Below, piece after piece: positions 23,740 through 33,285 of a stretch of 64,000 nt of DNA. Below the pieces are notes generated by a model that was given only the letters and a program-made list of their open reading frames with translations, was not told the origin of the DNA and searched no databases. The stretch spans positions 62,001 to 126,000 of the forward strand of contig CAVYXQ010000022.1 of the NCBI GenBank assembly GCA_963772555.1, written 5' to 3'. Every line of letters begins with the position of its first letter. Position 1 is the stretch's first letter. Source of the stretch: Roseiarcus sp963772555 (GTDB taxonomy: Bacteria; Pseudomonadota; Alphaproteobacteria; Rhizobiales; Beijerinckiaceae). The translations under genes and the position numbers were made by a program.

Positions 23740-25998
23740 TCAGGGCGCAGCCAGGCTCGCGCGCATGGCGGCGACGCCGCTTGCGTCCGGCGCGATGTTT
23801 CGTTGCGACGTCTGGATGCGCTTGAGCGCCTCTCGCGCCAGATCGCCGATGTCAAGGATCGCCTTTGTCGCCCGCGGGGAGAGCCCGATCGGCGGAGGCG
23901 AGGCCGGCTCAGGCGCGGCTTTGGCGGCGACAGTCGTCCCCGGCGCGGGGGCGGCGGGGGCGGCGACACCGAATGGCGGTTTGGCGTCCAGACCCTGGTG
24001 GGCGAAGACCATGATCTCCTTCCAGGTCATCGCCGGCAGCGTACCTCCGGTCATGTTTTCCATCGAGGTGTTCTCGTCGTTGCCGAACCAGACGCTGCCA
24101 ACGAGGTTGCCGGTGAAGGCGTTGAACCAGGCGTTCGTCGAGTTGTTGGTCGTGCCGGTCTTCCCCGAGATCACGAGACCGGGAATTTGTGCGGCGCGTC
24201 CGGTGCCCTCGGTGACGACGTGGGTCAACATGTTGTTCAATTCGGCGACCTTGTCGGCCGGAAGCACGCGGACGGGTGGCCCACTGTCGGCGGCGTGGGT
24301 GTACAGAAGCTTGCCGTTCGAATTGCGGATTTCGATCGCGGCATAGGGCCTCACCCGGACGCCCCCGCTTGCGAGCGTAGCGTTCGCGGCGACCATGTCG
24401 ATCATTTTGACTTCGTCCGCCCCGACAGGCAGCGACACAGTGTCGACGAGCGGCGTCGTCACCCCCATCGCACGGGCCGTCTGAACGATCTTGGATCGGC
24501 CGAGGGCGGCGATCTTGGCGAGATGGTAGCTCTGCTTTGGCGGCCAATAGACCTCGCCGATCTTCACCGAAAGGCGGATCGCGGCGGTGTTGAGCGATTC
24601 CGCCAGCGCCCTGTACAGGGGCAACATTCCCGCGCTTTCGCCGTGGTAATTGTGCACGCAATAGTCGCCGATGCAGATGGCGGAGGCGTCGATGGGCGTG
24701 TTGGCGTGATATTTTCCCGTCAGGAGCGCAGTCATGTAGTCGAAAATCTTGAAGGACGAGCCGGGCTGGCGCGCCGCGTCAGTGGCTCGATTGAACTGGC
24801 TTTCGCCATAATCGCGTCCCCCCACCATCGCCCGTACGAGGCCGTCGGTCGCAGCGATCACGGTTGCGGCCTGATGGGCATGGTAGGCGGGCGCCTTGTC
24901 GCGCAGCATGGTCTCGATGACCGTCTCGGCTTTGGTCTGCAGGGCGGTGTCGAGGCCCGTCCTGACGACGAGGGTGCGATCGTCGCCGAGCTTGCCGTCG
25001 GCTGCGAGCTCCCGCACCTCGTTGTAAGCGAAGTCGAGATACCAGTCGGCGCTGGTGCGGGCGGGCTGATCGATCGGCGTGGCGGGATTGCGTCGGGCGG
25101 CATAGACCTGCCCCTCGGTCATGAACCCGGCGTCGACCAGGTTGCTGAGGACGTCGTTGGCCCGCGCGCGCGCCGCCGGCAGATTGACCAAGGGCGAATA
25201 TTTCGTCGGCGCCTTGAACAGGCCCGCCAGCATCGCCGCCTCGGCGAGATCGATATCGCGGGCCGACTTGCCGAAATAGGTCTGCGCCGCGGCCTGCACG
25301 CCGAAGGCGCCTGCGCCCATATAGGCGCGGTCCAGATAAAGCTTGAGGATTTCCTTCTTCGTCAGATGGTTCTCGAGCCAGAGCGCCAGATAGGCTTCCT
25401 TGATCTTGCGCTCGATCGAGCGCTCATTGGTGAGAAACAGGTTCTTGGCCAACTGCTGCGTTATCGACGAGCCTCCCTGCACGACCCCGGAGGCCTTGGC
25501 GTTGACGGTCAGAGCGCGGAACGTGCCGACGATGTCGATGCCGAAGTGACTGAAGAAGCGTCTGTCTTCAGTGGCGAGGACGGCCTTGATGAAATAGTCC
25601 GGCAATTCGTCGAACGGCACGGCGTCGTCGTGCTTTATGCCGCGCTTGCCGATTTCCGCGCCGTAGCGGTCCTGGAAGGTCACGGCGAGATCGCCGCGCT
25701 TGAGCCAATCGTCGTCGGCCGTCATCTGAAAGACGGGAATGGCGAGCGTCAGCACGACAAGAAGCCCCGCAAGCCCGAGCGTCAGGGCCTCGCAGGCGAG
25801 CTCGACGAAGAGGCGCGGGGCGCCGGAAAGGTGCAGGCGGTCGGAGGCGGCGGCGATGCTCTGCCAGGCGCTCGACAGCTTCCGCCGGGCGTCGAACATC
25901 GACAAATCGATAAAGGCGTCCACCGCGAGCAGGGCTCGCGACACGCCGCGCCAAATCCTGGTGAACCGCGTCCCCGGCACAAACGCCTCGAATTCCAC
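23740..25998 (-). CDS. Class A penicillin-binding protein (PBP1-type)
   Basis: 752 residues, bifunctional peptidoglycan glycosyltransferase and transpeptidase. A single membrane helix at ~70-92 follows a cytoplasmic N-terminus. Glycosyltransferase 51 motifs: EDRRFFSHFG (catalytic Glu ~144) and GGSSITQQLAKN (175-186). Transpeptidase motifs: S414-x-x-K417 in QPGSSFKIF, SLN at ~468-470 and KTGT at ~613-616. The C-terminal ~80 residues are Pro/Ala-rich and end in a helix, likely a disordered tail. It is the last gene of a leftward run with DUF1214/DUF1254 but is not tightly linked (72 bp). Confidence 0.92.
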   Translation of the reverse strand: MEFEAFVPGTRFTRIWRGVSRALLAVDAFIDLSMFDARRKLSSAWQSIAAASDRLHLSGAPRLFVELACEALTLGLAGLLVVLTLAIPVFQMTADDDWLKRGDLAVTFQDRYGAEIGKRGIKHDDAVPFDELPDYFIKAVLATEDRRFFSHFGIDIVGTFRALTVNAKASGVVQGGSSITQQLAKNLFLTNERSIERKIKEAYLALWLENHLTKKEILKLYLDRAYMGAGAFGVQAAAQTYFGKSARDIDLAEAAMLAGLFKAPTKYSPLVNLPAARARANDVLSNLVDAGFMTEGQVYAARRNPATPIDQPARTSADWYLDFAYNEVRELAADGKLGDDRTLVVRTGLDTALQTKAETVIETMLRDKAPAYHAHQAATVIAATDGLVRAMVGGRDYGESQFNRATDAARQPGSSFKIFDYMTALLTGKYHANTPIDASAICIGDYCVHNYHGESAGMLPLYRALAESLNTAAIRLSVKIGEVYWPPKQSYHLAKIAALGRSKIVQTARAMGVTTPLVDTVSLPVGADEVKMIDMVAANATLASGGVRVRPYAAIEIRNSNGKLLYTHAADSGPPVRVLPADKVAELNNMLTHVVTEGTGRAAQIPGLVISGKTGTTNNSTNAWFNAFTGNLVGSVWFGNDENTSMENMTGGTLPAMTWKEIMVFAHQGLDAKPPFGVAAPAAPAPGTTVAAKAAPEPASPPPIGLSPRATKAILDIGDLAREALKRIQTSQRNIAPDASGVAAMRASLAAP

Positions 25999-26165
25999 GC
26001 CAATCGCGAAAAAGCTAGCCCATTAGATGGGGTGCGCTTAACCTCACGCCAGCGTCGGCCTCAACGGCAGCGCTTCCGACCTCGGGCTTCCGCGATCCGC
26101 CTGGGTCGCGCAACCGGGATATTGAAGGATTTCAGCCGTGGAGCCAAGAGCGTGAGCCGACGCGA

Positions 26166-26663
26166 ATGCCGATGAAACGCCCCGACCTGCTTCCCTTCTG
26201 GCGGACAAAGTCGCTCGAAGAGATGAGCGCGAGCGAGTGGGAGAGCCTGTGCGACGGGTGTGCGCGCTGTTGTCTGGTCAAGCTCGAGGATGAGGACACC
26301 GCGGAGATCCACTTCACCGACATTGGCTGCGCGCTTCTCGACGCCAAGTCGTGCCGCTGCCTCGACTACAAGCAACGCGAGCGGCGCGTCCCCGACTGCG
26401 TCAGGCTGACGCCGGCGGCGGTCCGCAGCTTGAGCTGGCTTCCCGTCACCTGCGCCTATCGGCTCGTGGCGCAGGGCAAAGACCTCCCCGACTGGCATCC
26501 GCTGGTCTCAGGATCGCCCGACAGCGTGCACGAGGCCGGCGTCTCGGTGCGGGACAAGGTGGCCGCCAGCGAGACCGATCTTGCGCCCGAATTCTGGCCG
26601 GACCGGATCGTCAAATGGCCCAATCGCGCGCCTGCGCCCCGAAGGCCGCGCCGGAAGGCCTGA
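26166..26663 (+). CDS. UPF0260 / YcgN family cysteine-cluster protein
   Basis: 165 residues from ATG 26166 (MPMKRPDLLPFW; ATG 26172 also possible). The family's cysteine pattern is present: CDGCARCC near residue 30-37, then CALL, CRCLDY and PDCVRL, and the conserved LPVTCAYRLVAQGKDLPDWHPLVSG. These proteins are thought to bind zinc or an Fe-S cluster; function unknown. The gene diverges from the penicillin-binding protein. Confidence 0.88.
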   Translation: MPMKRPDLLPFWRTKSLEEMSASEWESLCDGCARCCLVKLEDEDTAEIHFTDIGCALLDAKSCRCLDYKQRERRVPDCVRLTPAAVRSLSWLPVTCAYRLVAQGKDLPDWHPLVSGSPDSVHEAGVSVRDKVAASETDLAPEFWPDRIVKWPNRAPAPRRPRRKA

Positions 26664-27106
26664 GCGGATTTCCCTCCAGGGGACGCGTTCCATTCCGCCT
26701 GTTTTTCCCTGATATTCCCTGATATTCCCTGCTAACCGAAAAAAGCGTTCCCGCCGCTCCCCAGGCGAAGCGCAAATCCGTGGGATTTCCTTTCGTTCGG
26801 GTTGTGCGCTCGTGCGGAAGGTGAAGAGGGAACAGGGAATTCGTTTTCGCTGATCAGGCCTTGAACAGGGAATTCGAGCGCGAAGGGAAAACCCGCTTCC
26901 AAACCGGGCCGCCGGAGGCCGGCGCCGTGGCGCCCTAGCGTGAGTATGACGCGATATCTGCCTGAGACTCCCGGCTCGGCGCAGCCGCCGCGACTGCGCC
27001 GCCGCGGCCGCCGCACGCGCCGATCGAGCTTCCGGCGAAAATCCTTCGCCTTCATCGGCCGCCGTCAGCGGCTCGTTAATCATTTGGAGAGCATGCTGGC
27101 GATCCT
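26664..27106. repeat. Intergenic repeat region with inverted ATTCCCTG / CAGGGAAT units
   Basis: 443 bp without a gene. GATATTCCCT occurs as a perfect tandem pair (26711-26730), preceded by a partial copy. About 100 bp later AACAGGGAATTCG occurs twice (26831-26843 and 26864-26876), i.e. the same core in inverted orientation. The arrangement can fold and looks like a dispersed intergenic repeat family of the genome rather than a regulatory site. Confidence 0.6.
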
Positions 27107-28690
27107 GTGGCGGTGCGTTTCGAGCGGTGCATGAGCGTGAGCGTGTCAGGGTCGCAGAGCGGGGCCGCAGACGGGCGCGACCCGGACAGCGCGCGCCCCT
27201 GGCTGAGCTGGCCTGTGGCGCTCCGCCGCGCGCGTCGGCTCGGCCTGGGCCCGGAGGCGATCCCAAGCCGTTCGGCCGCCCTGGTGCGCCTCTTCGCCGA
27301 GATCAACCGGACAGCCGCGCCGATGCTGGGTCTCGTGGCGCTCGGGCTTTGCGCCATCGCGCTGGCATGGATCGGCGCCAGCGCGATCGCGACCTGGTCG
27401 GCCCTCATCATCTGCGCGATCTCGCTGATCTATACCCTGCCGATCGCGTTCCTGGACAGCGTCGACGGCGAAAGGACCGCGGGCGCGTGGCGGCGCAAGT
27501 TCGTCCTGGCGACCGCCTTCTGCGGTTCGGCCTGGGCCTATCTCGTCCTCGCGCTGCTTCAGTCGGACGAGCCGAACGCGCAGGCGTTCGCCGTCCTCGT
27601 CATGCTGCTGGTTTCGACGGTGATGTCGCTTCTGGCGGCGGCGATCCCGGCGGCGTTCGTGGCCGGCATGGCGCCGATGATCGCCGGCGTCATCGTCCTC
27701 TACGCCTCCCGTGTGCAGGGGAGCCTGTTGCCGGCCGCGGCGCTGGCGATCGGCGTCATCGGCTATTTCCTCGTCGTCGTGCAGCGCCTGCACGCGGCGA
27801 ACGCGCGCACGATCTCCTTCCAGGCGGAAAAGGATGCGCTGATCGCCGAGCTGGAGCAGGCCAGGCTCAATTCCGACGAGGCGCGGCGGCGCGCCGAAAG
27901 CGCCAATCTGGCGAAATCGCGCTTTCTCGCCAGCATGAGCCACGAGCTGCGCACGCCGCTGAACGCCATCCTCGGCTTCTCGGAGGTGATGAAGGGGGAG
28001 CTGTTCGGGCCGCACGGCGTGCCGGCCTACAAGGAATATTCGAACGACATCCATGCGAGCGGGCAGCATCTCCTGATGCTGATCAACGAGATCCTGGATC
28101 TGTCGCGGGTCGAGGCGGGGCGTTACGAGCTGAACGAGGCGCCGGTGTCGCTGCGCGGCGTCGTCGAGGATTGCTGCCGCCTCCTGTCGATGCGGGCGAA
28201 GAGCCGCAACCTGACGATCAGCAAAGCGCTCGAGGCGGAGCTGCCGCCGATCCTCGCCGACGAGAGGGCGGTGCGCCAGGCGGCGCTCAATCTCCTGACC
28301 AACGCCATCAAGTTCACCCCCGACGGCGGCTCGATCGCCATCAAGGTCGGCTGGACCCGGAACGGCGGGCAATATCTGTCGATCCGCGATACCGGCCCCG
28401 GCATTCCGCCGGAGGAGATCCCGATCGTCCTTTCCTCGTTCGGCCGCGGCTCGCTGGCGCACAAGAAGGCGGAAGAGGGAACCGGCCTCGGCCTGCCGAT
28501 CGTCAAGGGGCTGATCGAACTGCACGGCGGCGAGTTCCGCCTGACCTCGAAGCTGCACGAGGGCACCGAGGCGGTCGTCATCTTCCCGCCGGAGCGGGTG
28601 ATGGACCCGGCCGAGGCGGCGGCCGAGACGCCGCAGCCGCGAAAGCTCCGCTTCCGGCGCAGACGGTCGGACGCCGCGCAGGCGGCGTGA
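27107..28690 (+). CDS. Membrane sensor histidine kinase
   Basis: 527 residues from GTG 27107; ATG 27131 is an alternative. About six membrane helices lie between ~75 and 225, with no recognisable extracellular domain. A coiled coil (FQAEKDALIAELEQARLNSD) precedes the HisKA domain with the phosphorylated His in SMSHELRTPLNAI. The ATPase domain has N box NLLTNAIKFT, G1 DTGPGIP and G2 GTGLGLPIV. The form is close to the PleC/PdhS group of alphaproteobacterial kinases that control cell-cycle regulators; this is inference. No response regulator is adjacent, so it is an orphan kinase. Confidence 0.88.
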   Translation: MAVRFERCMSVSVSGSQSGAADGRDPDSARPWLSWPVALRRARRLGLGPEAIPSRSAALVRLFAEINRTAAPMLGLVALGLCAIALAWIGASAIATWSALIICAISLIYTLPIAFLDSVDGERTAGAWRRKFVLATAFCGSAWAYLVLALLQSDEPNAQAFAVLVMLLVSTVMSLLAAAIPAAFVAGMAPMIAGVIVLYASRVQGSLLPAAALAIGVIGYFLVVVQRLHAANARTISFQAEKDALIAELEQARLNSDEARRRAESANLAKSRFLASMSHELRTPLNAILGFSEVMKGELFGPHGVPAYKEYSNDIHASGQHLLMLINEILDLSRVEAGRYELNEAPVSLRGVVEDCCRLLSMRAKSRNLTISKALEAELPPILADERAVRQAALNLLTNAIKFTPDGGSIAIKVGWTRNGGQYLSIRDTGPGIPPEEIPIVLSSFGRGSLAHKKAEEGTGLGLPIVKGLIELHGGEFRLTSKLHEGTEAVVIFPPERVMDPAEAAAETPQPRKLRFRRRRSDAAQAA

Positions 28691-29109
28691 GAGGCTGAAC
28701 CAAAAGTCTGGCGGTTCCTCTGACATCGGCGCCCGAACGCGGACGCCCGGAGCCGACCCTTGCTGGCCTTCGAGATCGGTCCCATCAACGGGCCGGGTGC
28801 GCGAGAAAACGGCCCTCGGCTGAAGGGGGGAACGCGCGCCATGTGCGGTCATTCGTGAAAGACACTTTCGAATGCTCTCCCTCGACCTGAAGCCGAATAT
28901 TCCTCCTAGCGATTTTCCGCCGGTGTCGACGGAATGCGGCCGTTGCGATCGCCAACGCGCCAGCAGTCTGCCGTAGACTTGGCGGCCGTCGCGTGGTAGA
29001 TCGCGCCTTGAAGTAAAGTCCTTTTCCAGAGTTTCATGGCTATCACTGCTGGTGCCGGGTCCCGACGAATGCTTCGGCGGTTCGGAAGCAACGTAATGGG
29101 GAACTTCAA
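28691..29109. other. Non-coding gap between kinase and Ntn hydrolase
   Basis: 419 bp. No open frame with family resemblance on either strand, and no clear hairpin-plus-T-run terminator. It presumably contains the promoter of the downstream gene. Confidence 0.5.
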
Positions 29110-30170
29110 TTGACCATCAAAACGGGTTCCACAACAGCTATGCTGACCGCCGCTGCGACCCTTTTATTCGGCGCAGTGCAATGGGCCGAAGCCTGCACCC
29201 GGATCTTCGCTAACGACAAAGGCGACGCAAGCTTGTTGCGCGCAGCATGGATTGGGCGACCACCACTGAGCCGGTTCTCACAGTCTTTCCGCGCGGGCTT
29301 ACTCGCGACGGCGGCCATGCGGGACCGATGAGCGTAGTCGCGGACAATCCGGCGAAATGGACGTCGCAATACGGAAGCGTCGTCACGACCATTTTCGGCA
29401 TCGGAACCGCGGACGGAATCAACGAGCGCGGGCTTGCCGCGCATATGCTTTATTTTCCGCCGGCCGACTATGGGCCTCGGGACACGGGCAAGCCCGGCGT
29501 GCAGGCCGCCCTGTGGGCGCAATACGCTCTCGACAACGCCGCATCCGTCGAGGAAGCGCTGGCAAAACTGGAGGCCGTGCAGATCGTCAAGGTCGAGATC
29601 GAGGTGCATGGCCAGAAGCAAACCGGGACCGTTCACGTTGCGCTGGAGGACGCTTCGGGCAACTCGGCCATTCTCGAATATCTCGGAGGGAAGCTCGTCG
29701 TTCATCATGGGCGGGAATTCCGCGTTATGACCAACGCGCCCGAATACGACAAGCAACTCGAACTTTTAGGCAGCAAGGATTTCACGAACCCAACGATGGA
29801 GACGCCGGTTCCAGGCAACGTGAACCCGCGCGACCGTTTCCAGAGGGCGACCTATTTCCTCTCCGTGCTCACCAAGCCGACGTCGGAGCGGGCCGGGGTG
29901 GCCGGCATGTTCGGGCTCATCCGCAACGTCTCGATCCCATTCGGCGCGCCCGTCAACGGCTCGACCTTCGACACGGAATATCGAACTGTCAGCGATCTTA
30001 CGGCCAAGCGCTACTTTTTCGAGCTCACCACGGCCCCGAATGTGATCTGGACCGATCTCGGCAAGCTTGACTTTTCTGAGGGCGCGCCCGTGATGACGCT
30101 GAACCCCAACAACATCGATCTTAGCGGCGACGTCACGTCGCAATTCCAGTCGGCCAAGGCGCCGTTCTAG
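29110..30170 (+). pseudogene. Choloylglycine hydrolase / penicillin V acylase family protein, single-base frameshift
   Basis: The first frame (TTG 29110) gives a signal peptide ending AEA followed at once by CTRIF, the N-terminal nucleophile Cys exposed after processing in this Ntn-hydrolase family. Near 29224-29232 the frame is lost. The adjacent frame carries VARSMDWATTTEPVLTVFPRG, GGHAGPMSVVADNPAKW and the rest of the enzyme, including FGIGTADGINERGLAAHML and RVMTNAPEYDKQL, to the stop at 30170. Adding one base in GACGCAAG restores a complete linear-amide C-N hydrolase of about 353 residues. Expected periplasmic. Mutation or sequence error cannot be separated here. Confidence 0.78.
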
Positions 30171-30187
30171 GCTACCCGGCCAGCCTA

Positions 30188-30239
30188 ATCTCAGTCCGGA
30201 TTGCACGATCGTCACCGCGAACGGCCCATGGACTGAGAT
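30188..30239. repeat. Inverted repeat with 32-base loop
   Basis: ATCTCAGTCC (30188-30197) and its exact complement GGACTGAGAT (30230-30239) just after the Ntn hydrolase. A direct repeat of 20 bases starting TTGCACGA occurs inside the loop (30201-30220) and again at 30288-30307 with one mismatch. It lacks a T-run, so it is more likely part of a repeat element than an intrinsic terminator. Confidence 0.6.
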
Positions 30240-30339
30240 CCGGGGGTCGGATGGCGTACGGTCCGCTCTCTGAACCACGGGGTCGTGTTGCACGACCGTC
30301 ACCGCGAGACTTTCATCGACGGATTCCTGCACTCCACAC

Positions 30340-30392
30340 CCCATCCGTCGCCTTCGGCGACACCTTCCCCACTTCGTGGAGAAGGGGGGTGG
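30340..30392. repeat. RIME-like double-hairpin intergenic element
   Basis: CCCCATCC followed by two adjacent hairpins: GTCGCC-TTC-GGCGAC (30347-30361) and CCTTCCCCAC-TTC-GTGGAGAAGG (30363-30385, nine of ten pairs). This CCTTC...GAAGG arrangement is typical of the mosaic intergenic repeats of rhizobial genomes. It lies between the convergent Ntn hydrolase and pth genes. Confidence 0.6.
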
Positions 30393-30497
30393 AACCCGCG
30401 ACCTTCGAAATGTGAGAATCCGCCGGGAAATTCCATCGGCGGGCAGGAGGTCGTTCGCTGGCGTCGGCTGGAGCGGCGCGGCCGTCCGGGCAAGGCC

Positions 30498-31097
30498 TCA
30501 GAGCGGCGCCGCCTTCTCGCCGAAGCCTGCCGCCTCGATCGCCAGATGGGCCTTGTTCTGGAAGCTCGCGTCCTGGCCTTCGACGAGGAGGGGCAGGGCG
30601 TCCGCAATCGCGCGGCAGACGACCTCAACCCAGGCCGCTTCCGCCTTGGAAAAATCGCTGAGCACGTAATTGTGCACCAGCGCCTTGTCGCCGGGGTGGC
30701 CGATGCCGATGCGCACGCGCTTGTAGTCGTTGCCGATATGGGCGCTGATCGAGCGCAAGCCGTTGTGTCCGGCATTGCCGCCGCCGACCTTGACGCGCAC
30801 TTTCGCCGGCTGAAGGTCGAGCTCGTCGTGGATCACGACGAGCGCCTCCGGGTCGAGCTTGTGGAAGCGCAGCGCCTCGCCGACGCTGCGGCCGGAATCG
30901 TTCATGAACGTCTGCGGCGCGAGCAGCATGACGCGCTTCGAGGCGATCGCGCCTTCCGCCGCAAGCCCGGAGAAGCGCGAGCGGAACGGCCCGATGCGGT
31001 GCGCGGCCGCGATCGCCCCGATCGCCATGAAGCCGATGTTGTGACGGTTGCGCGCGTGGCGCGCGCCGGGATTGCCGAGTCCGGCGATGACCAGCAT
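30498..31097 (-). CDS. pth: Peptidyl-tRNA hydrolase
   Basis: 199 residues from ATG 31097 (MLVIAGLGNPGARHARNRHN). Cleaves peptidyl-tRNAs released from stalled ribosomes. Catalytic and substrate residues are visible: NIGF after the catalytic His (ARNRHNIGF), FMNDSG, VVIHDELDLQPAKVRVK, GGGNAGHNGLRSI and RVRIGIGHPGDKALVHNYVLSDF. Essential in most bacteria. It lies 93 bp downstream of rplY on the same strand, the usual order. Confidence 0.95.
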   Translation of the reverse strand: MLVIAGLGNPGARHARNRHNIGFMAIGAIAAAHRIGPFRSRFSGLAAEGAIASKRVMLLAPQTFMNDSGRSVGEALRFHKLDPEALVVIHDELDLQPAKVRVKVGGGNAGHNGLRSISAHIGNDYKRVRIGIGHPGDKALVHNYVLSDFSKAEAAWVEVVCRAIADALPLLVEGQDASFQNKAHLAIEAAGFGEKAAPL

Positions 31098-31190
31098 GGG
31101 GCCCCCGATCGACCGGGGCGCCTGGGCGCGCGCCGGCTGGAGCAAAGGCCGAACCCTCCGCCGCGGACGGCGGAAGGTTCGCCAGGCTTA

Positions 31191-31922
31191 TTACTTCTTC
31201 GCCGCGGCGGCCGCGGGGCCGCCCTTGGCGGGAGCGGCGCCCTTGGCGGGGGCGGCGGCCTTGGCGGGTTCGCCCTTCGCCGGCGCGGCGGCGGCTGCGG
31301 CAGGCGCCGCGGCGGCGGCCGGGGCAGCCGTCGTGGCGGCGGCTTCTTCCGCCATGACGGTCGGCGGCACGATGGTCACCACCGTCAGATCCGTCTTCGA
31401 GGCGACCGGCTTGCAGCCCTCCGGCAGCTTGAGGTCGGAGACATGCACGGAATCGGCGAAATCGAGGCCAGTCAGGTCGACGGTGAGCGCCTCGGGGATG
31501 GCGTCCGCCGGGGCCATCACCTCGACCGCATGCAGGACGAGATTGACGGCGCCGCCCTTCTTCAAGCCCGGCGAAGCCTCGCGGTTCATGACATGCACCG
31601 GCACGCCGATGCGCACCAGCGAGCCCGGGGTCAGACGCAGGAAGTCGACATGCACCGGCCAGTCGGTGACGACGTCGAGCTGGTAATCGCGCGGCAGCAC
31701 ACGCTCCTTGCGCCCGCCCACCTCGAGCTCGAAGATGCTGGTGAGGAAGTGCCCGGCGAAGATGAGCTTGTTGACGTCCTTGAAGTCGACCGAGATCGGC
31801 TCGGGCTTCTGACCGCCGCCATAGATGACGGCGGGAACGCGGCCTTCGCGACGAACGGAGCGGGCGGCCCCCTTGCCTGTCCCGCTACGCGCCACGGCCG
31901 CGAGTTGCTTAATCGCTGCCAT
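31191..31922 (-). CDS. rplY: 50S ribosomal protein L25 (general stress protein Ctc form)
   Basis: 243 residues from ATG 31922. Long (Ctc) form: the N-terminal 5S rRNA-binding domain (GAARSVRREGRVPAVIYGGG, HVDFLRL) followed by the second beta domain (VNLVLHAVEVMAPADAIPE, DLTGLDFADSVHVSDLKLPEG). The last ~55 residues are a low-complexity Ala/Pro/Lys tail with repeated AAPAKG units, typical of alphaproteobacterial L25. Upstream of pth and probably in one transcript with it. Confidence 0.95.
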   Translation of the reverse strand: MAAIKQLAAVARSGTGKGAARSVRREGRVPAVIYGGGQKPEPISVDFKDVNKLIFAGHFLTSIFELEVGGRKERVLPRDYQLDVVTDWPVHVDFLRLTPGSLVRIGVPVHVMNREASPGLKKGGAVNLVLHAVEVMAPADAIPEALTVDLTGLDFADSVHVSDLKLPEGCKPVASKTDLTVVTIVPPTVMAEEAAATTAAPAAAAAPAAAAAAPAKGEPAKAAAPAKGAAPAKGGPAAAAAKK

Positions 31923-32276
31923 GATGATGATGTCCTTGTAGTTGCCCGCGCCCTGCCTCCAGGGGTGTCGGATGTCGGCGCGAAGCGCAGGCTTATAGGG
32001 GAGGCCGGAGCGCGGAGCAAGCGCCCCGCCTAGCGTTGGCGTGCGCGCCTAACGTTCCACGCCCGGCGGATTTCCATTCGAGCCGAAGAGAGCCGTTCGC
32101 CGACGTTGTGCGGGCGCTGCTGGAACACGAAAGCTTTCGCCCGCGTTTCGGCCGTTCAGTTGCACCGGGGCGCCCATGAAGAGACATGACTCCTGTGCGT
32201 GACATGTCCTTCGCCGTCCTCGTCTGCGGGCAACTCGTTAAACCCGAAACTCCGGCTCGAGGGCGAAGACTGGCTC
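31923..32276. other. Non-coding gap between rplY and FNT gene
   Basis: 354 bp between divergent genes. No gene supported; an in-frame ATG at 32199 could extend the downstream protein by 26 unconserved residues. Confidence 0.5.
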
Positions 32277-33167
32277 ATGGAGACCGATCAGACGGACCCG
32301 GCCGCCGACGGCTCGGAGCCCATGCCGGCGGGGGCCGGCTCGCCGCATCTCGGTCCTGAAGAGCGCGAGCAGGCGGCGAGCGCCGCGCCGCTGCGCGCGC
32401 TGGTCATTCATGAAGTGCTGCGCGACGAAGGGGAATTCGAGTTGCGCCGGCCGCCCGCCGCGCTGCTGTGGTCGGGCCTCGCGGCCGGACTGTCGATGGG
32501 CTTTTCCTTCCTCAGCCTCGCGCTGCTTCAGGCCTACCTGCCCGATCAGCCCTGGCGACACGTGGTGGCGAGCTTCGGCTACAGCATCGGCTTTGTCATC
32601 GTGGTTCTCGGCAAGCAGCAGCTGTTCACCGAGACGACGCTGACGGCGATGCTGCCGGTGTTGGTTCAGCCGAGGTGGAAGTCCGTCGGCATCCTCTTGC
32701 GGATGTGGGCGATCGTGCTCATCGCCAATATCGCCGGCACGCTCGCTTTCGCGTGGCTCCTCTCACGCCAAGACCTGTTCGATCCGGAGGTCCGTCAGGC
32801 GCTGTCGGCCACCGCCGCCGTTTCCGTCCAGGGAGCCGCCATCCCGACGCTCCTCAAGGCGATGCTGGCCGGATGGATGATTGCGCTCATGGTCTGGGTG
32901 CTTCCGAGCGCCGAAGCGGCGGGCTTATTCATCATCGTATTGATGACTTATGTCATCGCGCTCGGCCAGTTCTCGCACATCATCGCCGGATCCACCGAGG
33001 CGGCGTATGCCGTCATGACCGGCTCAGCGAGCGTCAGCGACTATTTCGTACGGTTCTTTCTGCCCACCATCTGCGGCAATATGTTCGGCGGGGTCGCGCT
33101 GGCGGCGCTCCTCAACCACGCGCCGGTCGCGCACGAGATCGCCGCCAAGGCGTCCGAGCGGAGCTAG
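32277..33167 (+). CDS. Formate/nitrite transporter (FNT) family protein
   Basis: 296 residues from ATG 32277. After an acidic ~80-residue N-terminus come six membrane helices with FNT features: LLWSGLAAGLSMGFSFL, FGYSIGFVIVVLGKQQLFTETTLTAMLPVL, LLKAMLAGWMIALMVWVLP and LGQFSHIIAGSTEA. This is the YfdC-like branch, whose substrate is not established; formate or nitrite is inferred only from the family. No neighbouring formate or nitrite genes. Confidence 0.87.
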   Translation: METDQTDPAADGSEPMPAGAGSPHLGPEEREQAASAAPLRALVIHEVLRDEGEFELRRPPAALLWSGLAAGLSMGFSFLSLALLQAYLPDQPWRHVVASFGYSIGFVIVVLGKQQLFTETTLTAMLPVLVQPRWKSVGILLRMWAIVLIANIAGTLAFAWLLSRQDLFDPEVRQALSATAAVSVQGAAIPTLLKAMLAGWMIALMVWVLPSAEAAGLFIIVLMTYVIALGQFSHIIAGSTEAAYAVMTGSASVSDYFVRFFLPTICGNMFGGVALAALLNHAPVAHEIAAKASERS

Positions 33168-33285
33168 CGCTGATTTCGATCAGGCAGTTTCGTTTTCCCT
33201 CGCCCGCGGAGCTTGATCCGAGGGGCCCATGGATCGCCGGGTCTTGCGAATAGCTGCGGTTTGACAGTTCGACCCACCCCGGTCG

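Noticed and set aside
23470..26175. 901-codon frame antisense to the penicillin-binding protein
   Set aside because: Arg/Gly/Asp-rich shadow; the PBP on the other strand has all catalytic motifs.
28906..29109. 67-codon minus-strand frame between kinase and Ntn hydrolase
   Set aside because: No ribosome binding site or family resemblance.
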